Shown one piece after another: positions 1-7,834 of a stretch of DNA of 64,000 nucleotides. The position numbers and the translations under genes are program-made. Positions within the stretch are counted from its first letter, which is position 1. Every line of letters begins with the position of its first letter. Source of the stretch: Hyphomicrobiales bacterium (GTDB lineage Bacteria > Pseudomonadota > Alphaproteobacteria > Rhizobiales > Rhizobiaceae). The DNA lies in the NCBI GenBank assembly GCA_900472925.1, contig UCJU01000003.1, forward strand, positions 207,685 through 271,684. The letters are read 5' to 3'. Under the pieces are notes generated by a model. The model saw only the letters and a list, made by a program, of their open reading frames with translations. It was not told where the DNA came from and made no database searches.

Positions 1-1240
1 TGACAATAGCGGAAAGCGCGACATTGCGCAGACTGATCGAGGGCCTGTCGACAAGAACTGCGAGCAGCATGATTGACATCATCAACCAGGCTCTTTCCGC
101 AGAAACTGCAAACCCGGAAATGAGATAATAGGCAAGCGTCATCAAAAGCGCTGCGAAAGCAGATATTTTCTTGACCGGCCAGTGTTGCGAGAAACCGGGA
201 AACAAGCTGAACGCCATGCGCATCCCCACAAAGAATATGCCGGCGGCCAGCGCCATGTTCAGACCGGAAATAGCAACGATATGCGCGAGCCCGGAAACCC
301 GCAGCGCCTCGATCGTCCCATTGGAAATAGCACGTCTCTCATCGGTGACAATTGAGGCCGCAAAAGCGCCCGCGTCCCCGCCGATCAGACTGCGAATGCG
401 TTGCGCGATGTAGCTGCGAAGCTGGTAGAGCCAAGTATCTGCTTTCTCCGCGAGACCACTCGAGGCCTCGCTCTTCTGCTCCGTGGGAATTGTCTGGGGC
501 GGTCCGTAGAAAAACCCGGTGGCGCCGATACCGTCGAAGAAAGATGCAAACGCGAAGTCGTTAAGCCCCGGCAGTGCTGGGCCGGAAGGCGGCGAGAGAC
601 GGGCTTTGCCGCTGACGGTCTCGCCAACGGGGATAGCATCATGGCGACTTCGAGCCACCAGTGAAATCCGCTCCGGAGGCCGCTTCAGTTCCGGGTCAGC
701 CGTCGATTTCAGGGCAACGATATATCTCCAAGACCCCCGCGCGTCCAACTCCCGACGCTCGACGGTGCCAGTAACCGTCGTCGTCACCGGGGTGTCCAGC
801 ATTATGGTGCCTGCCCTGCCCGTCTCCCAATCGGCGAGAAGCATGCCGAACAAGAACAAGGTTATGGCTTTCAAGACCACAGATATCGCGCTTGAGCGAT
901 ACCACAAAGCGCAGGCGGCTATGGCAACGCAGGTGACCTCCCAGATAATAAACCATCGCGATGGCGTCACAGGCAGGGAAAACCAGAATGCCGCGCCTGC
1001 GGCGATAAGAACAGGAATGAAGAGGAAATCCTGACGGTGAGAAATCTCTTCGTTGACACATCGCCTCAGCCAATCCCTCAGGCTTGAAATCCTGCTTAGA
1101 GGAGATCGCGGCTCGATTGGTTCATAAGCGACAGTGCGACGGGAAATGTGCAGTGGCAACAGCAAATCATCGAGTTCCGCCTGTCCAACGAAACCCGTTT
1201 CCGCAACGCGGAAATGCTGTTTTTCCTTCGCAGTATTCAC
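1..1240 (-). CDS. comEC: ComEC/Rec2 family DNA-uptake channel protein, 5' part only (truncated by window edge)
   Basis: About 413 N-terminal codons are open on the minus strand with no stop before base 1, so the gene continues outside the window. ComEC forms the inner-membrane channel for single-stranded DNA in natural transformation. Hydrophobic segments lie near residues 75-90, 97-115 and 118-135, followed by a soluble stretch matching the DUF4131 region. The hallmark Competence-domain motif HIVAISGLN ends near residue 328 and more membrane segments follow. No ATG occurs upstream of the first membrane segment. I chose GTG at 1240 because an AGGGGG stretch lies a few bases before it; the frame is closed by TAA near 1313. 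The gene is divergent from gltA. Family is certain; the start is moderately certain. Confidence 0.85.
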   Translation of the reverse strand, partial: MNTAKEKQHFRVAETGFVGQAELDDLLLPLHISRRTVAYEPIEPRSPLSRISSLRDWLRRCVNEEISHRQDFLFIPVLIAAGAAFWFSLPVTPSRWFIIWEVTCVAIAACALWYRSSAISVVLKAITLFLFGMLLADWETGRAGTIMLDTPVTTTVTGTVERRELDARGSWRYIVALKSTADPELKRPPERISLVARSRHDAIPVGETVSGKARLSPPSGPALPGLNDFAFASFFDGIGATGFFYGPPQTIPTEQKSEASSGLAEKADTWLYQLRSYIAQRIRSLIGGDAGAFAASIVTDERRAISNGTIEALRVSGLAHIVAISGLNMALAAGIFFVGMRMAFSLFPGFSQHWPVKKISAFAALLMTLAYYLISGFAVSAERAWLMMSIMLLAVLVDRPSISLRNVALSAIV

Positions 1241-1406
1241 ATACCGGCGCCCCCTGCCGCAGGCCCTTAGTTTGCAACCTCGAAAAGCAGATTGCAACCA
1301 TTTGTACGATTAAGGAAGCATTGACCTAGAATGAAACACTGTGCCCGTGAAATGCCCCATTTCGGGATATTGGCGTGTCGCAATGCACAATTTGCCCTTT
1401 GGATAG

Positions 1407-1434
1407 CTTGGCTTTAGCGCTCGGATCATATAGC
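1407..1434 (+). promoter_or_regulatory. Possible gltA promoter
   Basis: CTTGGC at 1407-1412 and TATAGC at 1429-1434 are 16 bases apart and resemble the rhizobial housekeeping consensus CTTGAC/CTATAT. They lie about 65 bases upstream of the gltA start. This is a motif match by eye only. Confidence 0.3.
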
Positions 1435-1498
1435 TAAAACGCTGACGCTTAACTGGCTGATGCGTCCCCGCATCGCCTGGATATTTCGGAGGTATGGT

Positions 1499-2788
1499 AT
1501 GACGGAAACTAGCGCTACAGTGACGCTCGGCGATAACAAGGTCGATCTTCCTGTCCGAGAAGGCACGATCGGGCCGAAGGTTGTCGATATCGGCACACTC
1601 TACAAAAACACCGGCACCTTTACCTACGACCCGGGTTTCACGTCGACTGCCTCTTGCGAATCCAAGATCACCTATATCGATGGCGACGAAGGTGTTCTTC
1701 TGCACCGCGGCTATCCGATCGAGCAGCTTGCCGAGCAGGGCGACTTCCTTGAAACCTGCTACCTGCTGCTCTACGGCGAACTGCCGACGACTGCGCAAAA
1801 GAAAGACTTCGATACACGCGTAACGCGCCACACCATGGTGCATGAACAGATGAGCCGGTTCTTCACCGGTTATCGTCGCGACGCCCACCCAATGGCTGTG
1901 ATGTGCGGTACGGTCGGCGCGCTGTCGGCATTTTATCACGATTCAACGGATATCACCGATCCGCATCAGCGCATGGTCGCATCGTTGCGAATGATTGCGA
2001 AGATGCCGACGATTGCGGCGATGGCCTATAAGTATCACATCGGTCAGCCCTTCGTTTATCCGAAGAATGATCTCGATTACGCCTCCAACTTCCTCAACAT
2101 GTGCTTTGCCGTCCCGTGCGAAGACTACAAGGTTGACCCTGTTCTGGCACGCGCCATGGACCGCATCTTCATTTTGCATGCAGACCATGAGCAGAACGCC
2201 TCGACATCGACCGTTCGTCTTGCCGGCTCTTCTGGCGCAAACCCGTTTGCGTGCATCGCGGCTGGCATCGCTTGCCTGTGGGGCCCTGCGCATGGTGGCG
2301 CCAACGAAGCAGCGCTCAACATGCTGAACGAAATCGGCTCTGTCGATCGTATTCCCGAATACATCGCCCGCGCCAAGGACAAGAACGATCCGTTCCGCCT
2401 GATGGGCTTTGGCCACCGCGTTTACAAGAACTACGATCCGCGCGCCAAGATCATGCAGAAGACGATGTACGAAGTGTTGGAAGCGACCGGCAATGGTGAC
2501 GACCCGATCATGCAGGTTGCGCTGGAGCTTGAAAAGATCGCTCTTTCCGATCCGTATTTCGTCGAAAAGAAGCTCTACCCGAACGTCGACTTCTACTCCG
2601 GCATCACGCTGAAGGCTCTTGGCTTCCCAACAACCATGTTCACCGTTCTGTTCGCGCTGGCCCGCACCGTCGGCTGGATCGCGCAGTGGAACGAAATGAT
2701 CGAAGACCCACAGCAGCGTATCGGCCGTCCACGCCAGCTTTACACGGGCGCTGCAAAGCGTGATTACACGCCGGTTTCCAAGCGCTAA
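1499..2788 (+). CDS. gltA: Citrate synthase (type II)
   Basis: 429 aa, the usual length for hexameric type II citrate synthase. It condenses oxaloacetate and acetyl-CoA at the entry of the TCA cycle in the cytoplasm. Visible hallmarks are the N-terminal sheet region ending in the FDPGFTST-like segment, the catalytic histidine motifs [10 protein letters not shown] and [10 protein letters not shown], and [14 protein letters not shown] followed by the catalytic aspartate region [10 protein letters not shown] chose ATG at 1499 because GGAGG lies six bases upstream; an upstream in-frame start at 1460 would add 13 unsupported residues. A strong terminator follows at 2813-2838. In many rhizobia gltX precedes gltA; here comEC lies directly upstream instead. 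Confidence 0.97.
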   Translation: MTETSATVTLGDNKVDLPVREGTIGPKVVDIGTLYKNTGTFTYDPGFTSTASCESKITYIDGDEGVLLHRGYPIEQLAEQGDFLETCYLLLYGELPTTAQKKDFDTRVTRHTMVHEQMSRFFTGYRRDAHPMAVMCGTVGALSAFYHDSTDITDPHQRMVASLRMIAKMPTIAAMAYKYHIGQPFVYPKNDLDYASNFLNMCFAVPCEDYKVDPVLARAMDRIFILHADHEQNASTSTVRLAGSSGANPFACIAAGIACLWGPAHGGANEAALNMLNEIGSVDRIPEYIARAKDKNDPFRLMGFGHRVYKNYDPRAKIMQKTMYEVLEATGNGDDPIMQVALELEKIALSDPYFVEKKLYPNVDFYSGITLKALGFPTTMFTVLFALARTVGWIAQWNEMIEDPQQRIGRPRQLYTGAAKRDYTPVSKR

Positions 2789-2812
2789 GTTCGGAAATAC
2801 AGTACAAATTCA

Positions 2813-2838
2813 AAAGCCGGGCCAACGCCCGGCTTTTT
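2813..2838 (+). terminator. Rho-independent terminator of gltA
   Basis: AAAGCCGGG and its partner CCCGGCTTT form a stem around a short loop, followed by a run of T. It begins 25 bases after the gltA stop. Confidence 0.85.
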
Positions 2839-2892
2839 TATTATCAAGCTTCATTCAATCGCTTATTCAGATCGTCGTGAAGGATAGCACTC

Positions 2893-3624
2893 TTAATGCG
2901 CCGTCATGCCTAAAAACTGTTTGAGCTCGGGCGTTCTGGGAGAGTTGAACACCTCTTCCGGCGGACCGATTTCATGGACTTTTCCTTCGTGCATGAAGAC
3001 GACGCGTGAGCAGACGTCTCGGGCGAATTTCATTTCGTGCGTCACCATGACCAGCGTCATACCTTCCGCCGCCAACTCCCGCACGACGGCCAGAACCTCC
3101 GACACAAGCTCCGGGTCCAGAGCTGACGTGATTTCGTCGCACAGGAGTGCAGTTGGCTGCATGGCAAGCGCTCTGGCAATCGCAACACGCTGCTGTTGTC
3201 CGCCTGAGAGTTCGTCTGGGAAGGCATCGAATTTGTGCGCCAGCCCGACACGCTCCAGCATCTTGCGCGCCAGTGCTTCTGCATCCGGCTTCGGTGTTTT
3301 CTTCACCACTTTCTGTGACAGCATGACGTTTTCACCAACGTTGAGATGCGGAAACAGATTGAATTGCTGGAAAATCATACCGACCTTCAAGCGCAATGCT
3401 TTGAGATGAAGCTCATCATCGATGAACTGTGCACCTGCGACAGAGATAGCACCCGATGAGATCGTCTCGAGACCGTTGATACAACGAAGCAGCGTCGATT
3501 TTCCCGAACCGCTCTTGCCGATGATCGCAATCACCTCACCGGGCTCAATGTCCAGGTTGATGCCTTTCAGGACTTCATTGCTGCCAAAGCTCTTGCGGAC
3601 TTCAGTGATTTCGATGAGCGACAT
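2893..3624 (-). CDS. ABC transporter ATP-binding protein, polar amino-acid type
   Basis: 243 aa cytoplasmic ATPase of the GlnQ/HisP family that drives uptake of polar amino acids. Walker A is GKSGSGKST, the Q-loop QQFNLF, the signature LSGGQQQR and the H-switch THEM. The Walker B region reads LLCDEITSALDPE, whereas most family members have DEPTSALD; the catalytic glutamate is kept. I chose ATG at 3624 because AAGGAAA lies just upstream and homologues begin MSLIEI. It overlaps the preceding permease gene by 23 bases, so it is translated as the last gene of a four-gene transporter operon. The exact substrate cannot be read from the sequence. Confidence 0.93.
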   Translation of the reverse strand: MSLIEITEVRKSFGSNEVLKGINLDIEPGEVIAIIGKSGSGKSTLLRCINGLETISSGAISVAGAQFIDDELHLKALRLKVGMIFQQFNLFPHLNVGENVMLSQKVVKKTPKPDAEALARKMLERVGLAHKFDAFPDELSGGQQQRVAIARALAMQPTALLCDEITSALDPELVSEVLAVVRELAAEGMTLVMVTHEMKFARDVCSRVVFMHEGKVHEIGPPEEVFNSPRTPELKQFLGMTAH

Positions 3625-4261
3625 TGAGTTTCCTTTCGAGAATCTGGCTGCTCTTCGATAATGGCCAGCACAGCGCAAAATAGATGAGGGCAACAAGCCC
3701 ATAGACGGTGAAAGGCTGGAATGTGGCGTTGGTCACGATCGTGCCAGCCTTCGATAGTTCCACGAAGCCGATGATCGATGTCACAGCCGTTCCCTTGATA
3801 ACCTGCACGGCAAAGCCGACTGTCGGCGGAATTGCCACACGCATGGCCTGGGGCAGAATGACATAGCGCATCTGTTGCAAACGCCCCATACCGAGGCTGG
3901 CAGATGCCTCCCATTGCCCTTTGTTCACAGCCTCAACGCAGCCACGCCAAATCTCGGTCAGAAATGCCGCCGCCCAAAGGATCAGCGTCAGCCCCGCCGC
4001 CAGCCATGCAGGAACATCGATGCCCACCAGCCCCAAGCCGAAAAAGGCGATGAAAAGCTGCATGAGGAGAGGCGTTCCCTGAAACAGCTCGACGTAATAT
4101 TTGGAGAAGACGCGCAGGAATTTCTTTTTAGAAATGCGCATGAATAACAGAAGAAGACCGACAGAAGCGCCGCCGATGAAGGAAACCAGAGAGAGCAGCA
4201 CGGTCCAGCGGGCCGACAACAGCAGGTTTCTCAAAATATCCCAGGTGCTGAATTCTGTCAT
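3602..4261 (-). CDS. Amino-acid ABC transporter permease (HisM/GlnP type), second of pair
   Basis: 219 aa inner-membrane protein with about five hydrophobic segments, beginning near residue 15. The conserved cytoplasmic EAA loop is seen as EASASLGMGRLQQMRYVILPQAMR, given here as residues near 115-140, which contacts the ATPase. Its ATG overlaps the stop of the upstream permease as ATGA, and its end overlaps the ATPase gene, showing tight translational coupling. It probably forms a heterodimeric channel with the 4258-4929 product. Confidence 0.92.
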   Translation of the reverse strand: MTEFSTWDILRNLLLSARWTVLLSLVSFIGGASVGLLLLFMRISKKKFLRVFSKYYVELFQGTPLLMQLFIAFFGLGLVGIDVPAWLAAGLTLILWAAAFLTEIWRGCVEAVNKGQWEASASLGMGRLQQMRYVILPQAMRVAIPPTVGFAVQVIKGTAVTSIIGFVELSKAGTIVTNATFQPFTVYGLVALIYFALCWPLSKSSQILERKLNVAHRNH

Positions 4262-4929
4262 CGTGCACTCCTTTTGGGAAAAATGAAGCCGCCGATAACG
4301 GCAAGCATTTGCCGCAGCAGAATGGCCAATGCGAGATAGATGACCGTGGACACCATGTAGGCCTCGAAGGCGCGAAACGTGCGTGACTGGATGAAATTGG
4401 CCGCGAACGTCAAATCCTCAGCCGCGATCTGCGACACGACAGAGGAGCCAAGCATCACGATCACGACCTGTGATGACAACGCTGGCCAAATGCGCTGAAG
4501 CGCTGGCACCAGCACGATGTGCCGGAACGTTTCGAACCGCGTCATAGCAAGGCTTGCGCCTGCTTCGAACTGCCCCTTGGGTGTCGCCTGAATACCGGCG
4601 CGGATGATTTCACAGCTGTAGGCGCCCAGATTGACAACCATGGCAATATTGGCGGCCGTCAACTCGCTGAGCTGCACGCCAAGTGATGGCAGGCCAAAGA
4701 AAATGAAAAACAGCTGGATGAGAAATGGTGTGTTGCGGATCATCTCGACGTAGACCGCAATCGGCGGACGCAGCCATTTCGGCCCAAGTGCCCTCACCCA
4801 CGCACAGAAAATACCAAGAGCTACTCCCAAAACACCACCAACGGCAATCAATTGAAGCGTGATGAGCACGCCCTTCACAATGGCCGGGTAATATTCGAGA
4901 AGCCACCCAAAATCGAAGGTGTAATTCAC
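4258..4929 (-). CDS. Amino-acid ABC transporter permease (HisQ/GlnP type), first of pair
   Basis: 223 aa inner-membrane permease of the His/Glu/Gln/Arg family (BPD_transp_1 fold). Hydrophobic segments begin near residues 18, 55 and 85. The EAA-loop motif EAGASLAMTRFETFRHIVLV lies near residues 120-140. The start codon is GTG at 4929, with AAGGAACC at 4933-4940 as ribosome-binding site. That site is the 3' arm of an inverted repeat (4933-4960), so translation may be controlled. It follows the binding-protein gene after a 72-base gap containing two hairpins. Confidence 0.92.
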   Translation of the reverse strand: MNYTFDFGWLLEYYPAIVKGVLITLQLIAVGGVLGVALGIFCAWVRALGPKWLRPPIAVYVEMIRNTPFLIQLFFIFFGLPSLGVQLSELTAANIAMVVNLGAYSCEIIRAGIQATPKGQFEAGASLAMTRFETFRHIVLVPALQRIWPALSSQVVIVMLGSSVVSQIAAEDLTFAANFIQSRTFRAFEAYMVSTVIYLALAILLRQMLAVIGGFIFPKRSAR

Positions 4930-4932
4930 AAC

Positions 4933-4984
4933 GGTTCCTTTCGAAAAAATACAAGGAACCGCGCCCTGCCCACTGACAGGGCGC
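4933..4984 (-). promoter_or_regulatory. Tandem intercistronic hairpins covering the permease ribosome-binding site
   Basis: Reading the minus strand, a perfect 8-bp stem (GCGCCCTG/CAGGGCGC, 4961-4984) is followed by a second perfect 8-bp stem (GGTTCCTT/AAGGAACC, 4933-4960) whose loop contains six T. The AAGGAACC arm is the only Shine-Dalgarno candidate for the GTG start at 4929. Hairpins after a binding-protein gene commonly stabilise the upstream mRNA; pairing of the ribosome-binding site would also lower permease translation. Confidence 0.65.
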
Positions 4985-5001
4985 GACTTTAAAAAAACGT
5001 C

Positions 5002-5787
5002 TTAGAGATCTTTCGGCAAATCGGTTTTCAGCCACTTCTGGGCAATCGCGTTAAGACTGCCATCGGCTTTTGCAGCAGCGAGGATGGCATCGACTTTCTC
5101 ACGCAGAGCGGGCTGATCCTTGTTGAGGCCGATATAGCAAGGCGAGTTCTTGATGGGGAACTTCAGTTCGGGCCGCTTTGGCGGGTTCTTTTCGAGAATG
5201 GCAGCAGCAACGACGTTGCCTGTTGCCACAGTCTCCACCTGACCCGACAGGAAGGCCGAGATTGTGCCGTTATTGTCTTCGTAGCGCTTGATGGTGGCGT
5301 CAGCAGGCGCAATCTTGGTCAGTTCAAGATCTTCGACAGCACCCCGGGTCACGCCGATCGTCTTGCCGGATAGGTCTTCGGCCTTTTCGATCTTCACGGC
5401 ATCCGGCGCAAAGACACCGTTGAAAAATGGTGCGTAAGCGACCGAGAAATCGATCACCTTCTCGCGGTCGGCATTCTTGCCAAGGCTGGAAATGACCAGA
5501 TCGACCTTGTTGGTCTGAAGGTAGGGAACGCGGTTTGCGCTGGTGACAGGGACGAGTTCCGTTTTCACGCCCAGCTTTTCGGCGATCAGATTGGCGACAT
5601 CAATATCATATCCACGTGGTGCCATGTCGATGCCAACACTGCCGAATGGCGGAAAATCCTGCGGGACAGCAACACGAATGGCGCCGCGCGCCGTGACATC
5701 GCTCAGGGCGTCTGCAAAAACGGGTGCAGAAAAGCTCGCGCTGGCGGCAATGGCAAGGGTGGCTAAAAGTATACGTCTGGTAAACAT
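5002..5787 (-). CDS. Periplasmic amino-acid binding protein of the ABC transporter
   Basis: 261 aa family 3 solute-binding protein (SBP_bac_3). A cleavable signal peptide spans residues 1-25 and ends in the AxA-type site PVFADA. The mature protein has the two-lobe pattern starting ARGAIRVAVPQDFPPFG, then GYDIDVANLIAEKLG, DLVISSLGKNADREKVIDFS (the characteristic ligand-binding stretch) and GKTIGVTRGAVEDL. ATG at 5787 is preceded by AGGAGA. It would capture a polar amino acid or related small solute and deliver it to the two permeases. The regulator gene lies 11 bases upstream, so the five genes probably form one transcript. Confidence 0.93.
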   Translation of the reverse strand: MFTRRILLATLAIAASASFSAPVFADALSDVTARGAIRVAVPQDFPPFGSVGIDMAPRGYDIDVANLIAEKLGVKTELVPVTSANRVPYLQTNKVDLVISSLGKNADREKVIDFSVAYAPFFNGVFAPDAVKIEKAEDLSGKTIGVTRGAVEDLELTKIAPADATIKRYEDNNGTISAFLSGQVETVATGNVVAAAILEKNPPKRPELKFPIKNSPCYIGLNKDQPALREKVDAILAAAKADGSLNAIAQKWLKTDLPKDL

Positions 5788-5798
5788 CCTGAAATCTC

Positions 5799-6503
5799 CT
5801 AGGTGGCAGTGTGAAAGGGAGGAAGTGAAAGTGACTTGCGAAGATCGGAATGGCGGTCTCGGCGGCGCGTCAGGTCAAGACCGGTCTCGACCTCATCCAG
5901 ATGCTTGGCAGCGAGGTCTGCAGCTTTCGGAAAGTCGCCCGCGTCCATTGCTTCGAACATGCGGCAATGGCCCTCATGCGATTGAACGGCGTGGAAATCG
6001 GACTGGTACAGCATCGAAATCAAAATCGTGCGTGCCGTCAGGTCGCGCAGCAGATCAATGATGATCTCGTTTCCGGCAATTTCGGCTATGCGGATGTGAA
6101 AATCACCCATCAGGCAGGTCAGTCTTTGCTTGTCGGCAATAGCGATCGCCTGTTTTTCCTCATTCAGATGATCGAGAAGAATTTGGCGACCGCTGGCGGA
6201 GAGTTTCGTCATGCCCCGCAACAGGCCGCACTCTATAACTCGGCGCGCTTCATAGACCTTTGCAGCCTCTTCGGCGGAAGGCTCCACCACGAACCAGCCA
6301 CGACGCGGACTGACCTTGACGACGCCTCGGCCAACAAGGCGCATCAGCGCCTCGCGTATCTTGGTGCGTGAAACGCCGTAAACTTCTGCGAGCTGGGTTT
6401 CGCCCAACCGCATACCGGGAAGGATTCGCGCCGCCAGAATGCCGGAAACGATGGCCTTCTCTATCGTGCTCTGGTCGCTGTCATCTGTATGTCTGTCTTG
6501 CAT
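5799..6503 (-). CDS. GntR-family transcriptional regulator, FCD (FadR) subfamily
   Basis: 234 aa. The N-terminal winged helix-turn-helix spans about residues 12-75 (RLGETQLAEVYGVSRTKIREAL, helix pair near 33-53). The C-terminal all-helical FCD effector domain spans about 80-215, with the metal-ligand pattern DFH, HEGH and a later KH. FCD regulators bind organic or amino acids. It lies directly upstream of the ABC transporter genes on the same strand, so it is the likely local regulator. A near-palindrome CTTGCATACAAG covers its own start codon and could allow autoregulation. Confidence 0.92.
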   Translation of the reverse strand: MQDRHTDDSDQSTIEKAIVSGILAARILPGMRLGETQLAEVYGVSRTKIREALMRLVGRGVVKVSPRRGWFVVEPSAEEAAKVYEARRVIECGLLRGMTKLSASGRQILLDHLNEEKQAIAIADKQRLTCLMGDFHIRIAEIAGNEIIIDLLRDLTARTILISMLYQSDFHAVQSHEGHCRMFEAMDAGDFPKAADLAAKHLDEVETGLDLTRRRDRHSDLRKSLSLPPFHTAT

Positions 6504-6508
6504 ACAAG
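6497..6508. promoter_or_regulatory. Possible GntR operator overlapping the regulator start codon
   Basis: CTTGCATACAAG is symmetric in its CTTG/CAAG arms and fits the TTG-TA-CAA style of FadR-type operators. It spans the ATG of the GntR gene. Assigned by eye from symmetry and position. Confidence 0.35.
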
Positions 6509-6565
6509 ATAGGTAAGCAAGCGACGTGCCACACTGTTAATCGGTAAAGCTGAGGCAGCATTCTC

Positions 6566-6595
6566 TCAAAACGCCGTCACAACAGCACGTTTTGA
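6566..6595. repeat. Inverted repeat between lpxB and the GntR gene
   Basis: TCAAAACG at 6566-6573 and CGTTTTGA at 6588-6595 are perfect complements around a 14-base spacer. It lies about 34 bases past the lpxB stop on the minus strand, where it could end lpxB transcripts, although no T run follows in that direction. It could equally be a regulatory site for the GntR promoter. Confidence 0.45.
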
Positions 6596-6628
6596 TTATT
6601 TTTTAATCCAGCGGGATTTTGACACTGA

Positions 6629-7834
6629 TCAAATCATGTGCGGGTTTGCAGCCACGCGTCCTGTTTTAGCAAGGTAGACGGATAGCAAAATCTCCGCCCC
6701 CACTTCGCCGGGTGGGCGCTCTGTGCGGAGACGCTCTTGTACCACGGCAAAGCCTTCCAGCATCGCCCGTCGTTGCAGCGTATCGGAGGACAGGCGCTCT
6801 GCCCAGCGCAGCATGGAGCCCGCACGCACGACTTCATTGATATATTCCGGCACCACAGCGTAGTCGGCAATCAGGTTTGGCAAAGCTCCCGTCCAGGTCT
6901 TGATCCGCCTGCTCAGCATCGTGAAGATCCAGTCCGTCTTATAGACCGAAACGACGGGGACATTTGCCAGTGCAAGCTCCAGGATCACCGTGCCCGACGC
7001 TGCAATCGCCGCGTCTGCCTCGGCAAAAGCGCGCCACTTGAACGCAGTTCCGATATCGATTTGCGGACGAATATGATCCGGCCAGGATGAGGCAAGTTCG
7101 CGGATCCGGCTCTCCTGCCGCGGGACTGTCGGCAAGACAAATCGTGTCGGTCCATTGCGCTCGACAAAAGCCTGCGCGGCGTTCTTGAAGGGCTCCATTA
7201 ACCGCGTGATTTCAGTTGAACGCGAGCCGGGCAAAAGAAGAATGGTTCGGGCCTCACCCTGGCTTGGAAGTGGCCGCGCGGCACGCTTTTCTCGCACTTC
7301 CAGCACGTCGGCATCCACACTCAGCCGATGGCCGACAAATGTTGTCGGCGGGCCGCCAAGGCGTTGCATGGTTTCAGGCTCGAATGGCAACAACGCCAGA
7401 ACATGATCCACGTAGGACAGCATCGCCGGTGCGCGCTGCTCCTTCCATGCCCAGACGCTCGGGCAAACATAATTGACGACCGGGAGATCCGACAGAGCCT
7501 TGCGCACGCGTTTCGCAACGCGATGGGTAAAATCAGGGCTGTCGATAATCAGCAGGACATCCGGCTTTGCGGCAATGATCGCATTGGCCGTTTCCTTGAT
7601 CCTAGCGATCATCTGCGGCAGTTTTTTCAAAACCTGCGTAAAGCCCATGATCGACAATTCGGAATAATCGAACAGTGAGACAAGGCCCTCCGCGATCAAG
7701 CCCTCACCACCGACACCGACCAGTTCGACCCGACCCGGATATTGCAGCTTCAGCGCCCGAACCAGATCGGCCCCTAAGAGATCGCCAGAAACCTCTCCTG
7801 CGATCACCGCCACGTTGAGCACGCCGTCGGTCAC
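6629..7834 (-). CDS. lpxB: Lipid-A-disaccharide synthase
   Basis: 401 aa, GT19 family. It joins UDP-2,3-diacylglucosamine and lipid X (2,3-diacylglucosamine 1-phosphate) to give the lipid A disaccharide at the inner membrane. Hallmarks are the N-terminal AGEVSGDLLGADL, the central IDSPDFTHRVAKRVRK and VCPSVWAWKEQR, LLPGSRSTEI, and AASGTVILELALANVPVVSVYK. The start is GTG at 7834, overlapping the lpxI stop as GTGA, so translation is coupled. It is the last gene of the long envelope cluster. Confidence 0.96.
   Translation of the reverse strand: MTDGVLNVAVIAGEVSGDLLGADLVRALKLQYPGRVELVGVGGEGLIAEGLVSLFDYSELSIMGFTQVLKKLPQMIARIKETANAIIAAKPDVLLIIDSPDFTHRVAKRVRKALSDLPVVNYVCPSVWAWKEQRAPAMLSYVDHVLALLPFEPETMQRLGGPPTTFVGHRLSVDADVLEVREKRAARPLPSQGEARTILLLPGSRSTEITRLMEPFKNAAQAFVERNGPTRFVLPTVPRQESRIRELASSWPDHIRPQIDIGTAFKWRAFAEADAAIAASGTVILELALANVPVVSVYKTDWIFTMLSRRIKTWTGALPNLIADYAVVPEYINEVVRAGSMLRWAERLSSDTLQRRAMLEGFAVVQERLRTERPPGEVGAEILLSVYLAKTGRVAANPHMI

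Noticed and set aside
519-1073. Frames on both strands between 519 and 1073
   Set aside because: They are out of frame with comEC, whose minus-strand reading is open through the whole region and carries the family motifs.
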